DNA of 64,000 nucleotides, taken from positions 496,001 to 560,000 of the forward strand of contig NZ_JAHSTY010000001.1 in assembly GCF_019145355.1 (NCBI RefSeq). The letters are read 5' to 3'. Source of the DNA: Pseudomonas azadiae. GTDB lineage: Bacteria; Pseudomonadota; Gammaproteobacteria; Pseudomonadales; Pseudomonadaceae. Numbering within the stretch: position 1 is the stretch's first letter; each line of letters opens with the position of its first letter. The notes beneath the pieces are model-generated. The model saw only the letters and a list, made by a program, of their open reading frames with translations. It did not search any database and was not told the DNA's origin. Of this stretch, positions 1 to 9,254 are shown one piece after another. Made by a program: the position numbers and the translations under genes.

Positions 1-638
1 GCGACGACTTCCTCACCAAGCCGATCAAGCCGCGCCACCTGATCACCACCGTGCGCAACCGCGCCGCGCGTGCGCGCAACCTCAAGGCCCGCATGGTGCG
101 CGACAGCCTGACCGGCCTGTACAACCACACCCACATCCTGCAATTGCTCGAAGACTGCAGCTTTCGCGCACGCCGCGAAAACAAGCCGTTGAGCTTTGCC
201 ATGCTCGACATCGACCACTTCAAGCGGGTCAATGACAGCCACGGCCACCCCATGGGCGACCGCGTGATCAAGAGCCTGGCGCTGTTTCTCAAGCAACGCC
301 TGCGCAAGACCGACTATATCGGGCGCTACGGCGGAGAAGAGTTCGCTATTGTGATGCCCGACACCGACCTGGAATCGGCGTGCCAGGTGCTGGACGAAAT
401 CCGCGGTCGCTTTGCCGAAATCCATTACCCGGCGCAGCCTCAGGATCTGTGGTGCACCTTCAGCGCCGGGCTGGTGGAGCTGTGCGACGGTTCCGACAGC
501 CTGATGATGGCGGCCCAGGCCGACGAAGCGCTGTACCGCGCCAAGCACGCCGGACGCAATCGCGTACACGCGGCGCGCAGATCAAGTCAAAGTGCCATCT
601 TTTCATCGGAATCGACTGATTCAGTCATAACGCTGTAA
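1..638 (+). CDS. Response regulator with GGDEF domain (diguanylate cyclase), 5' end outside window
   Basis: The open frame runs in from the left edge (first full codon at base 3), so the start lies outside the window and only the last 211 codons are seen. The first residues (DDFLTKPIKP) are the end of a receiver domain, including its conserved Lys-Pro. A linker and a GGDEF domain follow, with DSLTGLYNH at its start, DIDHFKRVND (metal-binding Asp) and the catalytic YGGEEF motif. The product should make cyclic di-GMP from two GTP in response to phosphorylation of the receiver. No RxxD inhibitory site is obvious before GGEEF, though I read this only by eye. A chemoreceptor gene follows in the same direction after a short gap, so the two may share a signalling role. 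Receiver-GGDEF architecture is clear; the exact orthologue is not. Confidence 0.9.
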   Translation, partial: DDFLTKPIKPRHLITTVRNRAARARNLKARMVRDSLTGLYNHTHILQLLEDCSFRARRENKPLSFAMLDIDHFKRVNDSHGHPMGDRVIKSLALFLKQRLRKTDYIGRYGGEEFAIVMPDTDLESACQVLDEIRGRFAEIHYPAQPQDLWCTFSAGLVELCDGSDSLMMAAQADEALYRAKHAGRNRVHAARRSSQSAIFSSESTDSVITL

Positions 639-691
639 TGGAAACGCAATAACTTCAGGCCCTTATCTTTTGCTGTCGGTTGAAACCACGC

Positions 692-2653
692 ATGCGCCTG
701 AAGCTGCTGACCAATCTCAATACCCTTCTTCTGGTGGCCGTGTGCCTGGCGCTGGGGGCGACGCTGTGGTGGTCGCAACGGGCGCTGGAGCGGCCTTATC
801 TACTGATGGAACGTTACCTGGGGCTGTCGCAGACGTTCCAGAACCAGGCCGCGCGCAATATCGACGACTACCTGGCCAGCGGCGATGCGCTGCGCCTGAG
901 CAGCGCCAGCCAGAGCCTGGAAGGCCTGTTGCACGATCTGGATGAACTGCCGGCAAACCTCGCGCAAAACCTGCGCCCCAGCCTGGTAGACCTTGACGGC
1001 TTCAGCAAGACCGACTTGCTGGCCGCTGGCAAGCTCGCTGGCGACCCGCAAGCCCTGCTGCTGCAGGCCGAACGCGAACTGGGCGCGAATCTGGAGCAAC
1101 TGAGCCAGTACGCCATTGGCGTCAATTCCGCCGAAGCCGCACGCTACCTGCCACCGCTGCTGACCGCGTCCCAGCACTTGGGCAAACTGTCCCTGGCCCG
1201 CGACAAACTGGTGAGCAGCGGGCGCGCGGAGCTCGCCACTGATGTGGAACGTGAAGTCGGCAATATCCGCAGCCAGGCGGACCTGCTGGAACAACTGCCG
1301 TTGCTGGGCGTCAAGGCGAAAAACGAATCCGGCGCCGATGATTTTTCCGCGCTGATGGGCCTGGAAAACACCGAAAAAACCGAAGCCCAGGACAGCGGGG
1401 TCGATCTCAAGCGCGAGCTCAACGGACTGCTGACCCGCTACCCCGCGGAACTCAATCGCACGCGCGAGCAGATCCAGAAACGCGCCGACCTGGCCGCCGC
1501 TACCCACCTGAAAATCAACGCCGTGCAAGAGGCCATCGCCGGCCTTGAACCGGTGGTGCGTGCCCAGCACGGCATTATCCAGGGCGAAGTGCGCCTGATG
1601 CAGGGCGTGATGATCGGCTTGATTCTGCTGATCGCGCTGTTGATCGACACGCTGCAGCGGCGCCTGGCACGGGTGCTGACCAACCTGGCCCCGGCACTGT
1701 CGACTTGGGCCGAAGGCGACTTCAGCCAGCCGATTGCCTTGGGCAAGACCAATCGCGAGCTGCGCGATATCGAAGCGTCCCTGAACCGCTTGCGTGCCTA
1801 TTTGGTGGACTTGGTGGGCACCATTCGCGGCAACGCCGAAGAAGTCGCCGGCAGCAGCCGCGCCCTTGCCGAACTGAGCAGCGGCCTGCATGACGGCGCC
1901 GAACGCCAGGCCGGGGATACCGCGCAGATCCGTGACTCGCTGGGCGAACTGGAAGCGACCATCCAGCAAGTGGCGGGTGACGCCAGCCACGCCGCCGGCG
2001 CCAGCCGCAGCGCCGGGCAGGCGGTGGAACAAGGCCAGCGGGTGATCGGCCTGAGTTTGACCGGGCTGCATGCCTTGGTCGGCGAAGTACAGCAGAACGC
2101 GCAGATGATCGAAAAACTCGCCGAGGAATCCGCCACCATCGGCGGTGTGCTCACGGTGATTCGTTCAATCGCCGACCAGACCAACCTGCTGGCGCTCAAC
2201 GCCGCCATCGAAGCCGCGCGCGCCGGTGAAGCCGGGCGTGGCTTTGCGGTGGTGGCCGATGAAGTCCGCTCCCTGGCACAACGCACCGCCGGCGCCACGG
2301 CCGAGATCCAAGGCCTGATCGCCGGCCTGCAAACTGCCGCGCACCAATCCGTGCAAGGCATGCGCGCCCAGGTCGAACACGCCGAAGCCACCGCCCAGCA
2401 GGCGCAGGCGGCGGACGGTGCGCTGGATGAAATCGTCGGGGCGATCCGGACCATTTCCGACACGGCCGTGCGGATTGCCGATGTGACGGCGCAGCAGAGC
2501 GGCGCGGTGAGTGAGATTCGCGATAACAGTGAAAGAATTCACCAGCTGGGTGAAGACAATTTGCTGCGTATCGGCCAGGGCCGGCGCCAGGGTGAACACC
2601 TGCTGGTGCTGGGCGGGCAGCTCAACACGGCGGTGCAGGCCTTTCGCGTCTGA
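692..2653 (+). CDS. Methyl-accepting chemotaxis protein
   Basis: This is a 653-residue chemoreceptor of the inner membrane. A first membrane helix lies at about residues 7-25 and is followed by a large, mostly helical periplasmic sensor region of some 280 residues. A second membrane helix ([14 protein letters not shown]) lies near residue 310, followed by a HAMP segment and a cytoplasmic signalling domain. The hairpin tip carries the highly conserved core [21 protein letters not shown], which binds CheA and CheW. I recognise no sensor-domain family, so the ligand is unknown; a long helical periplasmic domain suggests a helical-bundle type. Start choice: an in-frame TTG lies at 680, but ATG at 692 (MRLKLL) gives the usual short basic N-terminus before the helix. 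Neither has a strong ribosome binding site. Confidence 0.93.
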   Translation: MRLKLLTNLNTLLLVAVCLALGATLWWSQRALERPYLLMERYLGLSQTFQNQAARNIDDYLASGDALRLSSASQSLEGLLHDLDELPANLAQNLRPSLVDLDGFSKTDLLAAGKLAGDPQALLLQAERELGANLEQLSQYAIGVNSAEAARYLPPLLTASQHLGKLSLARDKLVSSGRAELATDVEREVGNIRSQADLLEQLPLLGVKAKNESGADDFSALMGLENTEKTEAQDSGVDLKRELNGLLTRYPAELNRTREQIQKRADLAAATHLKINAVQEAIAGLEPVVRAQHGIIQGEVRLMQGVMIGLILLIALLIDTLQRRLARVLTNLAPALSTWAEGDFSQPIALGKTNRELRDIEASLNRLRAYLVDLVGTIRGNAEEVAGSSRALAELSSGLHDGAERQAGDTAQIRDSLGELEATIQQVAGDASHAAGASRSAGQAVEQGQRVIGLSLTGLHALVGEVQQNAQMIEKLAEESATIGGVLTVIRSIADQTNLLALNAAIEAARAGEAGRGFAVVADEVRSLAQRTAGATAEIQGLIAGLQTAAHQSVQGMRAQVEHAEATAQQAQAADGALDEIVGAIRTISDTAVRIADVTAQQSGAVSEIRDNSERIHQLGEDNLLRIGQGRRQGEHLLVLGGQLNTAVQAFRV

Positions 2654-2700
2654 CGCGATCACCTCGCTCACGAATATCCAGACCCATGTGGCGATCAAAA

Positions 2701-2891
2701 TGTGGGAGCGGGCTTGCTCGCGAATGCGGCCTGTAGTGAGCGGGCTTGCCCCGCGCTGGGTGGCGAAGCCGCCCCAAACCAGGCGACTCGGTTCTACCTG
2801 GAGGTCGGAGGTGTCTTTATTGGGGCCGCAGCCCAGCGCGGGGCAAGCCCGCTCACTACATACTGCCTTCGCGAGCAAGCCCGCTCCCACA
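2701..2891. repeat. Nested REP-type palindrome (two inverted pairs)
   Basis: The outer arms are perfect inverted copies of 24 bases at 2701-2724 and 2868-2891 (core gggagcgggcttgctcgcg). Inside them a second perfect inverted pair of 29 bases lies at 2732-2760 and 2832-2860 (core gcgggcttgccccgcgc). The whole could fold into one long interrupted hairpin. The outer sequence is the common Pseudomonas REP family mobilised by RAYT transposases. The rest of the 416-base gap between the chemoreceptor and aroQ (2892-3069) shows no gene; it should hold the aroQ-accBC promoter. Confidence 0.85.
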
Positions 2892-3069
2892 TTGATCTCC
2901 TGTGTACTCTGATCCGTATTACCAGTGACCAGATCCAACTACTTGGTCACATACTTTGCGCAATCCTCGCTAATCGTGCCGCCTACTGCATAGAACTGGA
3001 CAGTCACAAAGGCTTTGCGGCATAGTCGCCGGGTTCTGCCGTACCCACACCAATAACAAGGAACAGCCG

Positions 3070-3525
3070 ATGGCGACCTTACTGGTTCTTCACGGACCCA
3101 ACCTGAACCTGCTCGGCACCCGTGAACCGGGCGTCTACGGGGCAGTCACCCTGGATCAGATCAACCTCGATCTTGAGCGCAGGGCGCGTGAAGCCGGGCA
3201 CCATCTGCTCTACCTGCAAAGCAATGCCGAGTACGAATTGATTGATCGCATCCATGCCGCGCGCGGCGAAGGCGTGGACTTTATCCTGATCAATCCTGCC
3301 GCTTTCACGCACACAAGCGTTGCATTACGTGACGCGTTGCTGGCGGTGAGCATCCCATTCATCGAAGTGCATTTGTCGAACGTGCACAAACGTGAACCTT
3401 TCCGCCATCACTCCTACTTCTCCGACGTAGCGATAGGAGTGATCTGCGGCCTTGGCGCCAGCGGTTACCGACTGGCCCTGGAGGCCGCCCTGGAACAGCT
3501 TGAACAACCGGCCAAGCGCCCCTGA
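3070..3525 (+). CDS. aroQ: Type II 3-dehydroquinate dehydratase
   Basis: This 151-residue cytoplasmic enzyme converts 3-dehydroquinate to 3-dehydroshikimate in the shikimate pathway. Family marks are [21 protein letters not shown] at the N-terminus (with the lid Arg and catalytic Tyr), [29 protein letters not shown], and [17 protein letters not shown] (catalytic His region). Length is normal for the dodecameric type II family. The start ATG follows a purine-rich AAGGAACAG at good spacing. It is the first gene of aroQ-accB-accC, an order widely conserved in Pseudomonas and other gammaproteobacteria, and is followed by accB after 24 bases. Confidence 0.98.
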   Translation: MATLLVLHGPNLNLLGTREPGVYGAVTLDQINLDLERRAREAGHHLLYLQSNAEYELIDRIHAARGEGVDFILINPAAFTHTSVALRDALLAVSIPFIEVHLSNVHKREPFRHHSYFSDVAIGVICGLGASGYRLALEAALEQLEQPAKRP

Positions 3526-3549
3526 CCGACCCTTGGGAGTTGATGATTC

Positions 3550-4011
3550 ATGGATATCCGTAAAGTTAAGAAACTAATCGAACTGCTGGAAGAATCCGGT
3601 ATCGACGAGCTGGAAATCAAGGAAGGCGAAGAGTCCGTACGGATCAGCCGTCACAGCAAGACGCCAGCCCAACAGTTCTATGCGCCACAGATGCAAGCGC
3701 CGGCCCCGGCAGCCGCACCTGCCGCTGCGCCTGCCGCCGCCGCAGCACCTGCTGCCCCGGCCGCACCTGCGTTGAACGGCTTCGTGGTCAAGTCGCCAAT
3801 GGTCGGTACGTTCTACCGCACCCCGGCACCGACCTCGCCAGCCTTCGTTGAAGTCGGCAAGACGGTGAAAGTGGGCGACACCATCTGCATCGTTGAAGCG
3901 ATGAAGATGATGAACCACATCACCGCTGAAAAAGCCGGCGTCATCGAATCCATCCTGGTAGAAAACGGTCAGCCGGTTGAGTACGACCAGCCGCTGTTCA
4001 CCATCGTTTGA
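3550..4011 (+). CDS. accB: Biotin carboxyl carrier protein of acetyl-CoA carboxylase
   Basis: This 153-residue carrier holds biotin for the biotin carboxylase and transcarboxylase of acetyl-CoA carboxylase, the first step of fatty acid synthesis. The N-terminal 35 residues ([26 protein letters not shown] in outline) are the usual AccC-binding helix region. A flexible Ala/Pro-rich linker covers about residues 50-75, coded by repetitive GCC/CCT codons. The C-terminal biotinyl domain has the EAMKMMNH motif, in which the Lys between the two Met residues is biotinylated. The 'thumb' segment [12 protein letters not shown] typical of true AccB is present. accC follows after 17 bases in the same operon. 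Confidence 0.98.
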   Translation: MDIRKVKKLIELLEESGIDELEIKEGEESVRISRHSKTPAQQFYAPQMQAPAPAAAPAAAPAAAAAPAAPAAPALNGFVVKSPMVGTFYRTPAPTSPAFVEVGKTVKVGDTICIVEAMKMMNHITAEKAGVIESILVENGQPVEYDQPLFTIV

Positions 4012-4028
4012 ACCGCGGAGCGCCTTCG

Positions 4029-5390
4029 ATGTTGAAACCTGCGAAGAAACTGCAAAAAGTCCTGATCGCCAACCGCGGCGAGATCGCGCTGCGTATCCTG
4101 CGCGCCTGTAAGGAAGAGGGCATCAAGACCGTCGCTGTTTACTCGACGGCCGATACCGAATTGATGCACGTGAAACTGGCGGACGAGAGCATCTGCATCG
4201 GCCCGCCACTGGCCGCGAACTCGTACCTGAAAGTCTCGAACATCATCGCCGCCGCTGAAGTGACCGGCGCCGATGGCATCCACCCGGGCTACGGCTTCCT
4301 TGCGGAAAACGCCGATTTCGCCGAACAGGTGGAAAAATCCGGGTTCGCCTTCATCGGCCCGAAAGCCGAGACCATTCGCCTGATGGGCGACAAGGTATCG
4401 GCCAAGGACGCCATGATCGCCGCCGGCGTGCCGACCGTTCCAGGCTCCGACGGCCCGCTGCCTGAAGACGAGGAAACCGCGCTGCGCATTGGTCGCGAAG
4501 TCGGCTACCCGGTGATCATCAAGGCCGCCGGTGGCGGTGGTGGTCGCGGCATGCGCGTGGTGCACAAGGAAGAAGACCTGATCGAGGCCGCCAAGCAGAC
4601 CCGCTCCGAAGCGGGCGCCTGGTTCGGCAACCCGATGGTCTACCTGGAGAAGTACCTGACCAACCCGCGTCACGTGGAAGTGCAGGTACTGTCCGACGGC
4701 CAGGGCCATGCCATCCACCTGGGTGACCGCGATTGCTCGCTGCAGCGCCGTCACCAGAAGGTGTTGGAAGAAGCCCCGGCACCGGGCCTGGACGAGAAGG
4801 CCCGCGAGGAAGTGCTGGCACGCTGCGTCAAGGCGTGCATCGACATCAACTACCGCGGCGCCGGTACCTTCGAGTTCCTCTACGAGAACGGTCGTTTCTA
4901 CTTCATCGAGATGAACACTCGCGTGCAGGTAGAGCACCCGGTGTCGGAGATGGTCACCGGTATCGACATCGTCAAGGAGATGCTCAGCATCGCCGCCGGC
5001 AACAAGCTGTCCTTCACCCAGGACGACGTGAAGATCCATGGCCACTCGCTGGAATGCCGGATCAACGCCGAAGACCCGCAAACCTTTATGCCGAGCCCAG
5101 GCCTGGTCAAGCATTTCCACGCGCCCGGCGGCAACGGCGTACGCGTGGATTCGCACCTGTACAGCGGCTACAAGGTTCCGTCCAACTACGACTCGTTGAT
5201 CGGCAAGCTGATCACCTGGGGCGCCACCCGCGACGAGGCCATGGCCCGCATGCGCAACGCCCTGGACGAAATCGTGGTGGACGGCATCAAGACCAACATC
5301 CCGCTGCATCGGGACCTGGTCCGTGATGAAGGCTTCTGCGAAGGGGGCGTGAACATTCACTACCTGGAACACAAGCTGGCCAATCAGTAA
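4029..5390 (+). CDS. accC: Biotin carboxylase subunit of acetyl-CoA carboxylase
   Basis: This 453-residue enzyme carboxylates AccB-biotin with ATP and bicarbonate. Its ATP-grasp architecture is plain: [18 protein letters not shown] at the start, [13 protein letters not shown], the glycine-rich [12 protein letters not shown] loop, [47 protein letters not shown], and the C-terminal barrel. The frame is open a little upstream (4008), but ATG at 4029 is preceded by GCGGAGC at good spacing and gives the normal length. The N-terminus has a small extra segment (LKPAKKLQ) before the conserved start. A strong terminator follows 17 bases after the stop and closes the aroQ-accB-accC operon. Confidence 0.98.
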   Translation: MLKPAKKLQKVLIANRGEIALRILRACKEEGIKTVAVYSTADTELMHVKLADESICIGPPLAANSYLKVSNIIAAAEVTGADGIHPGYGFLAENADFAEQVEKSGFAFIGPKAETIRLMGDKVSAKDAMIAAGVPTVPGSDGPLPEDEETALRIGREVGYPVIIKAAGGGGGRGMRVVHKEEDLIEAAKQTRSEAGAWFGNPMVYLEKYLTNPRHVEVQVLSDGQGHAIHLGDRDCSLQRRHQKVLEEAPAPGLDEKAREEVLARCVKACIDINYRGAGTFEFLYENGRFYFIEMNTRVQVEHPVSEMVTGIDIVKEMLSIAAGNKLSFTQDDVKIHGHSLECRINAEDPQTFMPSPGLVKHFHAPGGNGVRVDSHLYSGYKVPSNYDSLIGKLITWGATRDEAMARMRNALDEIVVDGIKTNIPLHRDLVRDEGFCEGGVNIHYLEHKLANQ

Positions 5391-5407
5391 GTTCGTGCTC
5401 CACCCAC

Positions 5408-5429
5408 AAAACCGCCTTCGGGCGGTTTT
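5408..5429 (+). terminator. Rho-independent terminator of aroQ-accB-accC
   Basis: A perfect 9-bp stem (AAAACCGCC/GGCGGTTTT) with a TTCG tetraloop is followed by further T residues, 17 bases after the accC stop codon. Confidence 0.93.
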
Positions 5430-5873
5430 GTTGTTTATGCAATAGCAAGAACACCACCAACCCCCTGTGGGAGCTGGCTTGCCTGCGATAGCGGTGGATC
5501 AGGTATTGATGAGCAAGCAGACACTCCGCCATCGCAGCATGGGTATCTACACAACTTTCAGCGGTGTGTGGCGGGGGGCTTGGTTCCGTGGCGGCCTTTG
5601 GGCCGACCAGACTGTTGTTGATCGGGTACATATCCGTTATTTGGGTAGCGGCGGCTATTGGTTCCGCCCTCACGGCGGGTCACTTTGGAAAAGCCCCAAA
5701 GTAACCAAAGGGCTCTTGCCCCACCACTCGGCACCTCGCTTAGGCTCGGTGTGCCCGAACGCAGGCTTGGTTGACGGGGCGCCTGAGATCAAGATCAAAA
5801 GCCAGATCAAGAGCAGATCAAAAGCAGAGCCAGAGCCAGAGCAGTCTGAGGTCTACCTGATGTGTGTAGATCA

Positions 5874-5968
5874 AACTGTGGGAGCGGGCTTGCTCGCGAA
5901 GGGGGTGTGTCAGCGACTACATCTGTCACTGATCCACCCCATTCGCGAGCAAGCCCGCTCCCACAGTT
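5874..5968. repeat. REPIN (paired REP palindromes)
   Basis: Perfect inverted 27-base arms lie at 5874-5900 and 5942-5968 (core gggagcgggcttgctcgcgaa), separated by 41 bases. This is the same REP family as at 2701-2891 and 62481-62584. It sits in the spacer of the larger inverted-repeat element. Confidence 0.88.
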
Positions 5969-6062
5969 TTGACCGAGTACACCGGACCTATCACCGGTCG
6001 GCTCGAAGGCCGCCGCGCTCTTGCTTTTGATCTGCAATCGCCCCGTCAACCACGCTGGCCGG

Positions 6063-6166
6063 AATTCGACAGTGATTTGGGGGGTAAACCGGCAGGGATG
6101 CCGGTTTAGCCGCCCACGCGCCATGGATGGCGCGTAGGCGGCGGCCCCCCAAATCAGTGTCGAATT
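6063..6166. repeat. Compound palindrome with three stems
   Basis: The outer arms of 22 bases (6063-6084 and 6145-6166) are inverted copies with one or two mismatches. They enclose two smaller perfect or near-perfect hairpins: aaaccggcagggatgccggttt at 6086-6107, and acgcgccatggatggcgcgt at 6116-6135. The arrangement would form a three-way or cruciform-like structure in single-stranded DNA or RNA. Confidence 0.8.
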
Positions 6167-6321
6167 ACGGGCATGCCGAGCCTAGGCGAGGCACCGAGTG
6201 GTGGGGCGAGGACTTTTTGGTTACTTTTTGCTGGGCCGGCATTCCGGTCCTTCAAAAAGTGACCCGCTGTAAGAGCGGAACCGCCAGCCGCCGTGACCTA
6301 AATAACGGATATGTACACAGT

Positions 6322-6363
<42 letters not shown>

Positions 6364-6551
6364 CGGCCCGGTCGCCCCCAAGGCCACCGCAACACTGACC
6401 CAATCCTGTCGATTGCTTGCCTGATCCTCTGAATACGCCCCCAATCGCATACATACCCCTTGCATCCTGGGCTAGAGTCCGAAGATGGGCGATCCATCGC
6501 CTCCTATAAGAAACCCGAAGCACCAACCGATGATCAGCAGGTGAGCCCACC

Positions 6552-7007
6552 ATGGAATTACGAATCAACCAAAAAGCCTATCAGGTCGACGCCGATGCCG
6601 ACACGCCATTGCTGTGGGTGATCCGCGACGACCTGGGCCTGACCGGCACCAAGTTCGGCTGCGGCCTGGCCCAGTGCGGCGCCTGTTCGGTGCTGGTGGA
6701 CGGCAATGTGGTGCGCTCGTGCGTCACGCCGGTCGCCGGCGTGATCGGGCGGGAGATCACTACCATCGAGGCGATTGAAGCCGATGCAGTGGGCAAGCGC
6801 GTGGTCGCGGCCTGGGTCGAGCGCCAGGTGGCGCAATGCGGTTACTGTCAGTCCGGGCAGGTGATGGCGGCCACTGCCCTGCTCAAGCACACCCCCGCGC
6901 CGACCGATGCGCAGATCGAAGCGGCGATGATCAACCTGTGCCGTTGCGGCACTTATAACGCGATTCGCACGGCCGTCCACGACTTGGCCAAGCAGGAGGG
7001 CGTCTGA
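6552..7007 (+). CDS. (2Fe-2S)-binding subunit of a xanthine-oxidase-family molybdenum hydroxylase
   Basis: This 151-residue subunit carries two [2Fe-2S] clusters that pass electrons from the molybdenum site. The N-terminal plant-ferredoxin-like half has FGCGLAQCGACSV followed by RSC. The C-terminal helical half has QCGYCQSGQV and LCRCGTYNAIR. Length and motifs match the IorA / aldehyde oxidase small-subunit family. ATG at 6552 follows a GCAGGTGAG ribosome binding site. The stop overlaps the next start (TGATG), so translation is coupled to the large subunit. There is no separate FAD subunit, and electrons probably go to the cytochrome c encoded third. Substrate could be an aldehyde or an N-heterocycle; the sequence does not decide. 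Confidence 0.93.
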   Translation: MELRINQKAYQVDADADTPLLWVIRDDLGLTGTKFGCGLAQCGACSVLVDGNVVRSCVTPVAGVIGREITTIEAIEADAVGKRVVAAWVERQVAQCGYCQSGQVMAATALLKHTPAPTDAQIEAAMINLCRCGTYNAIRTAVHDLAKQEGV

Positions 7008-9238
7008 TGAACATGCGCCCCGAACTGCCCGACCTGTTATCCGGTGAACCCATAAACCTGTCGCGCCGCCGTTTCCTGGCGAGTACCGCCGTGGGTGCGC
7101 TGGTGATCGGTTTCGGCCTGCCGCTCGGCTCCGCCAGGGTGCAGGCCGCGGCCGCCGCAGAGCGCGGCACCCAGGTGCCGGCGTTCCTGGAGATTCGCCC
7201 GGACGGCAGCGTGCGTCTGCTCAGCCCCTTCATGGAAGGCGGCCAAGGCACCCACACCGCCATGGCGCAGATCGTCGGCGAAGAACTGGACGCCGACCCT
7301 GCCACATTCATCGTCGAAGCCGCCCCGCCCGGCGAGGCCTATGTGGTGATGGAAAACGGCATGCGCATCACCGGCGGCAGCATGTCGGTGCGCATGAGCT
7401 ACCCGACCATGCGTCGCCTCGGCGCCCTCGCCCGCGCCATGTTGCTGCAGGCCGGCGCCGAGCAGTTGGGTGTGCCAGTCGCCGAGTTGAGCACCCAGCC
7501 CGGCCGGGTGGTACACGCTGCGTCCGGTCGCTCGCTGGGTTACGGCGAACTGGCCGGGCGCGCCCTGGACATGCCGGTGCCTGACCCGGCCAGCATCAAG
7601 CTGCGCGATCCGAGCCAGTTCCGCTGGATCGGCAAGCCGGTCAAGCGTCTGGACGCCTACGACAAATCCACCGGCAAGGCGCAATACAGCATCGACCTGA
7701 AAGTCGACGGCATGCTCCACGCTGCGGTACAGCATGCGCCACGCCTGGGCATGACCGTGGGCGGCCTGCGCAACCAGTCCCAGGTCGAAGGCATGAAAGG
7801 CGTGCATTCGGTGCACGTACTGCCCGGTGCGGTGGCGGTGGTGGCTGAACGCTGGTGGCACGCCAAGCGTGCGGTGGAAGCGGTCCAGGTCGACTGGCAG
7901 GAAGCGGCGGCCGACTCGACCGTACGCGTCATGCCGGCGGACTTTTCCAGCGACAAGTACCGCGACTTCCTCGCCGCTCAACAAGGCCCGGCCCGCGACG
8001 ACGAGAATGAAGGAGACGTTGCCGGCGCGCTGGCAGGCGCCAAGACCCGCATCGAAGCCACCTACCACAACCAATACGTCAACCACGCCCAGTTGGAGCC
8101 GCCGTCGGCCCTGGCCCGCTACAACGCCGACGGTACGCTGGATATCTGGCTGCCCAACCAGGCGCCGGACATGTTCCGCGCCGACATCGCCAAGCGCACC
8201 GGCCTCGACGTGGCGAAGATCAACCTGCATTCACCACTGCTGGGCGGTTTTTTCGGCCGGCATTTCCTGTATGACTCGGCCAACCCCTACCCCCAGGCCA
8301 TTACGTTGGCCAAGGCTGTGGGCCGGCCGGTCAAGGTGATCTGGACCCGTGAGGAAGAGTTTTTGCGCGACGTATTGCGCCCGGTGGCGGTGGTCAAGTT
8401 CCGCGCCGCGCTGGACGACAAAGGCCTGCCGCTGGCAATCGAAGCCGTCAGCGCCACCGAAGGCCCGAGCGAGGCCATCGCCGGCAAACAGGGCGACAAA
8501 ATCGACCCCACGGCCCTTGAAGGGTTGTCGGGCAAAGCCTACGCCATCCCCCACAAACGCATCGCGCAGATCTACGTCAAAGGCCCGGCGATGCTTGGCT
8601 ATTGGCGTTCGGTGGGCAATTCGCTCAACGACTTTTTCTACGAAGCGTTCCTGGATGAGCTGGCCGACAAAGGCGGCCAGGATCCCTATGAATTGCGCCT
8701 GCACCTGTTGCGCGACAATTCACGGCTGACCACCCTGCTGCACGCGGTCGGCGAGTTGTCCGGCGGCTGGAAGCGTGGCCCGTTCACCGCCGAGGACGGC
8801 AGCCGACGCGCGCGCGGCGTGGCCATGGCTTCGCCGTTCGGCTCCCACGCGGCGGTGATCGCCGAGGTGTCCATCGAGGGTGGCCAGGTCAAGGTGCACG
8901 ATATCTGGCAAGCCATCGACCCGGGCAGCATCGTCAACCCGGCGATTGTCGAAGCTCAGGTCAATGGTGCCGTGGCGTTGGGTTTATCCCAGACGTTGCT
9001 GGAAGAAGCGGTATACGTGGACGGCATGCCACGGGCGCGCAACTACGACCTGTATCCGATCCTGGCGGCCGCGCAGATGGCGCGGGTGCATGTGCGGATC
9101 GTCGAAAGTGGCGAGAAGATGGGCGGCATCGGTGAACCGCCGCTGCCCGCCGTGGCACCGGCCGTGGCCAACGCCGTGGCGCAACTGACCGGCCAGCGTA
9201 TTCGCAGCCTGCCCTTGAGCCGACACACCTTCAGCTGA
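7007..9238 (+). CDS. Molybdopterin-binding subunit of a xanthine-oxidase-family hydroxylase (IorB-like)
   Basis: This 743-residue catalytic subunit is probably exported folded by the Tat system. Residues 18-45 show SRRRFLAS followed by a hydrophobic stretch ending in AxA-type sequence (VQAAAAAE). The body has the family's molybdopterin-cytosine-dinucleotide segments, such as SPFMEGGQGTHTAMAQIV, LGGFFGRHFLYD and YWRSVGNS, and near the C-terminus GGIGEPPLPAVAPA, whose Glu is the expected catalytic base. Length fits the single-chain, Tat-containing IorB/aldehyde oxidase group rather than cytosolic xanthine dehydrogenase. It overlaps the 2Fe-2S gene by one base and is followed after 16 bases by a cytochrome c gene. 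This predicts a periplasmic enzyme that feeds electrons to the respiratory chain. Confidence 0.92.
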   Translation: MNMRPELPDLLSGEPINLSRRRFLASTAVGALVIGFGLPLGSARVQAAAAAERGTQVPAFLEIRPDGSVRLLSPFMEGGQGTHTAMAQIVGEELDADPATFIVEAAPPGEAYVVMENGMRITGGSMSVRMSYPTMRRLGALARAMLLQAGAEQLGVPVAELSTQPGRVVHAASGRSLGYGELAGRALDMPVPDPASIKLRDPSQFRWIGKPVKRLDAYDKSTGKAQYSIDLKVDGMLHAAVQHAPRLGMTVGGLRNQSQVEGMKGVHSVHVLPGAVAVVAERWWHAKRAVEAVQVDWQEAAADSTVRVMPADFSSDKYRDFLAAQQGPARDDENEGDVAGALAGAKTRIEATYHNQYVNHAQLEPPSALARYNADGTLDIWLPNQAPDMFRADIAKRTGLDVAKINLHSPLLGGFFGRHFLYDSANPYPQAITLAKAVGRPVKVIWTREEEFLRDVLRPVAVVKFRAALDDKGLPLAIEAVSATEGPSEAIAGKQGDKIDPTALEGLSGKAYAIPHKRIAQIYVKGPAMLGYWRSVGNSLNDFFYEAFLDELADKGGQDPYELRLHLLRDNSRLTTLLHAVGELSGGWKRGPFTAEDGSRRARGVAMASPFGSHAAVIAEVSIEGGQVKVHDIWQAIDPGSIVNPAIVEAQVNGAVALGLSQTLLEEAVYVDGMPRARNYDLYPILAAAQMARVHVRIVESGEKMGGIGEPPLPAVAPAVANAVAQLTGQRIRSLPLSRHTFS

Positions 9239-9254
9239 CCCACAGGAAACGCCC

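Noticed and set aside
3969..5372. A 467-codon minus-strand frame
   Set aside because: It is antisense to accC, which is unmistakable, and its composition is that of a shadow frame.
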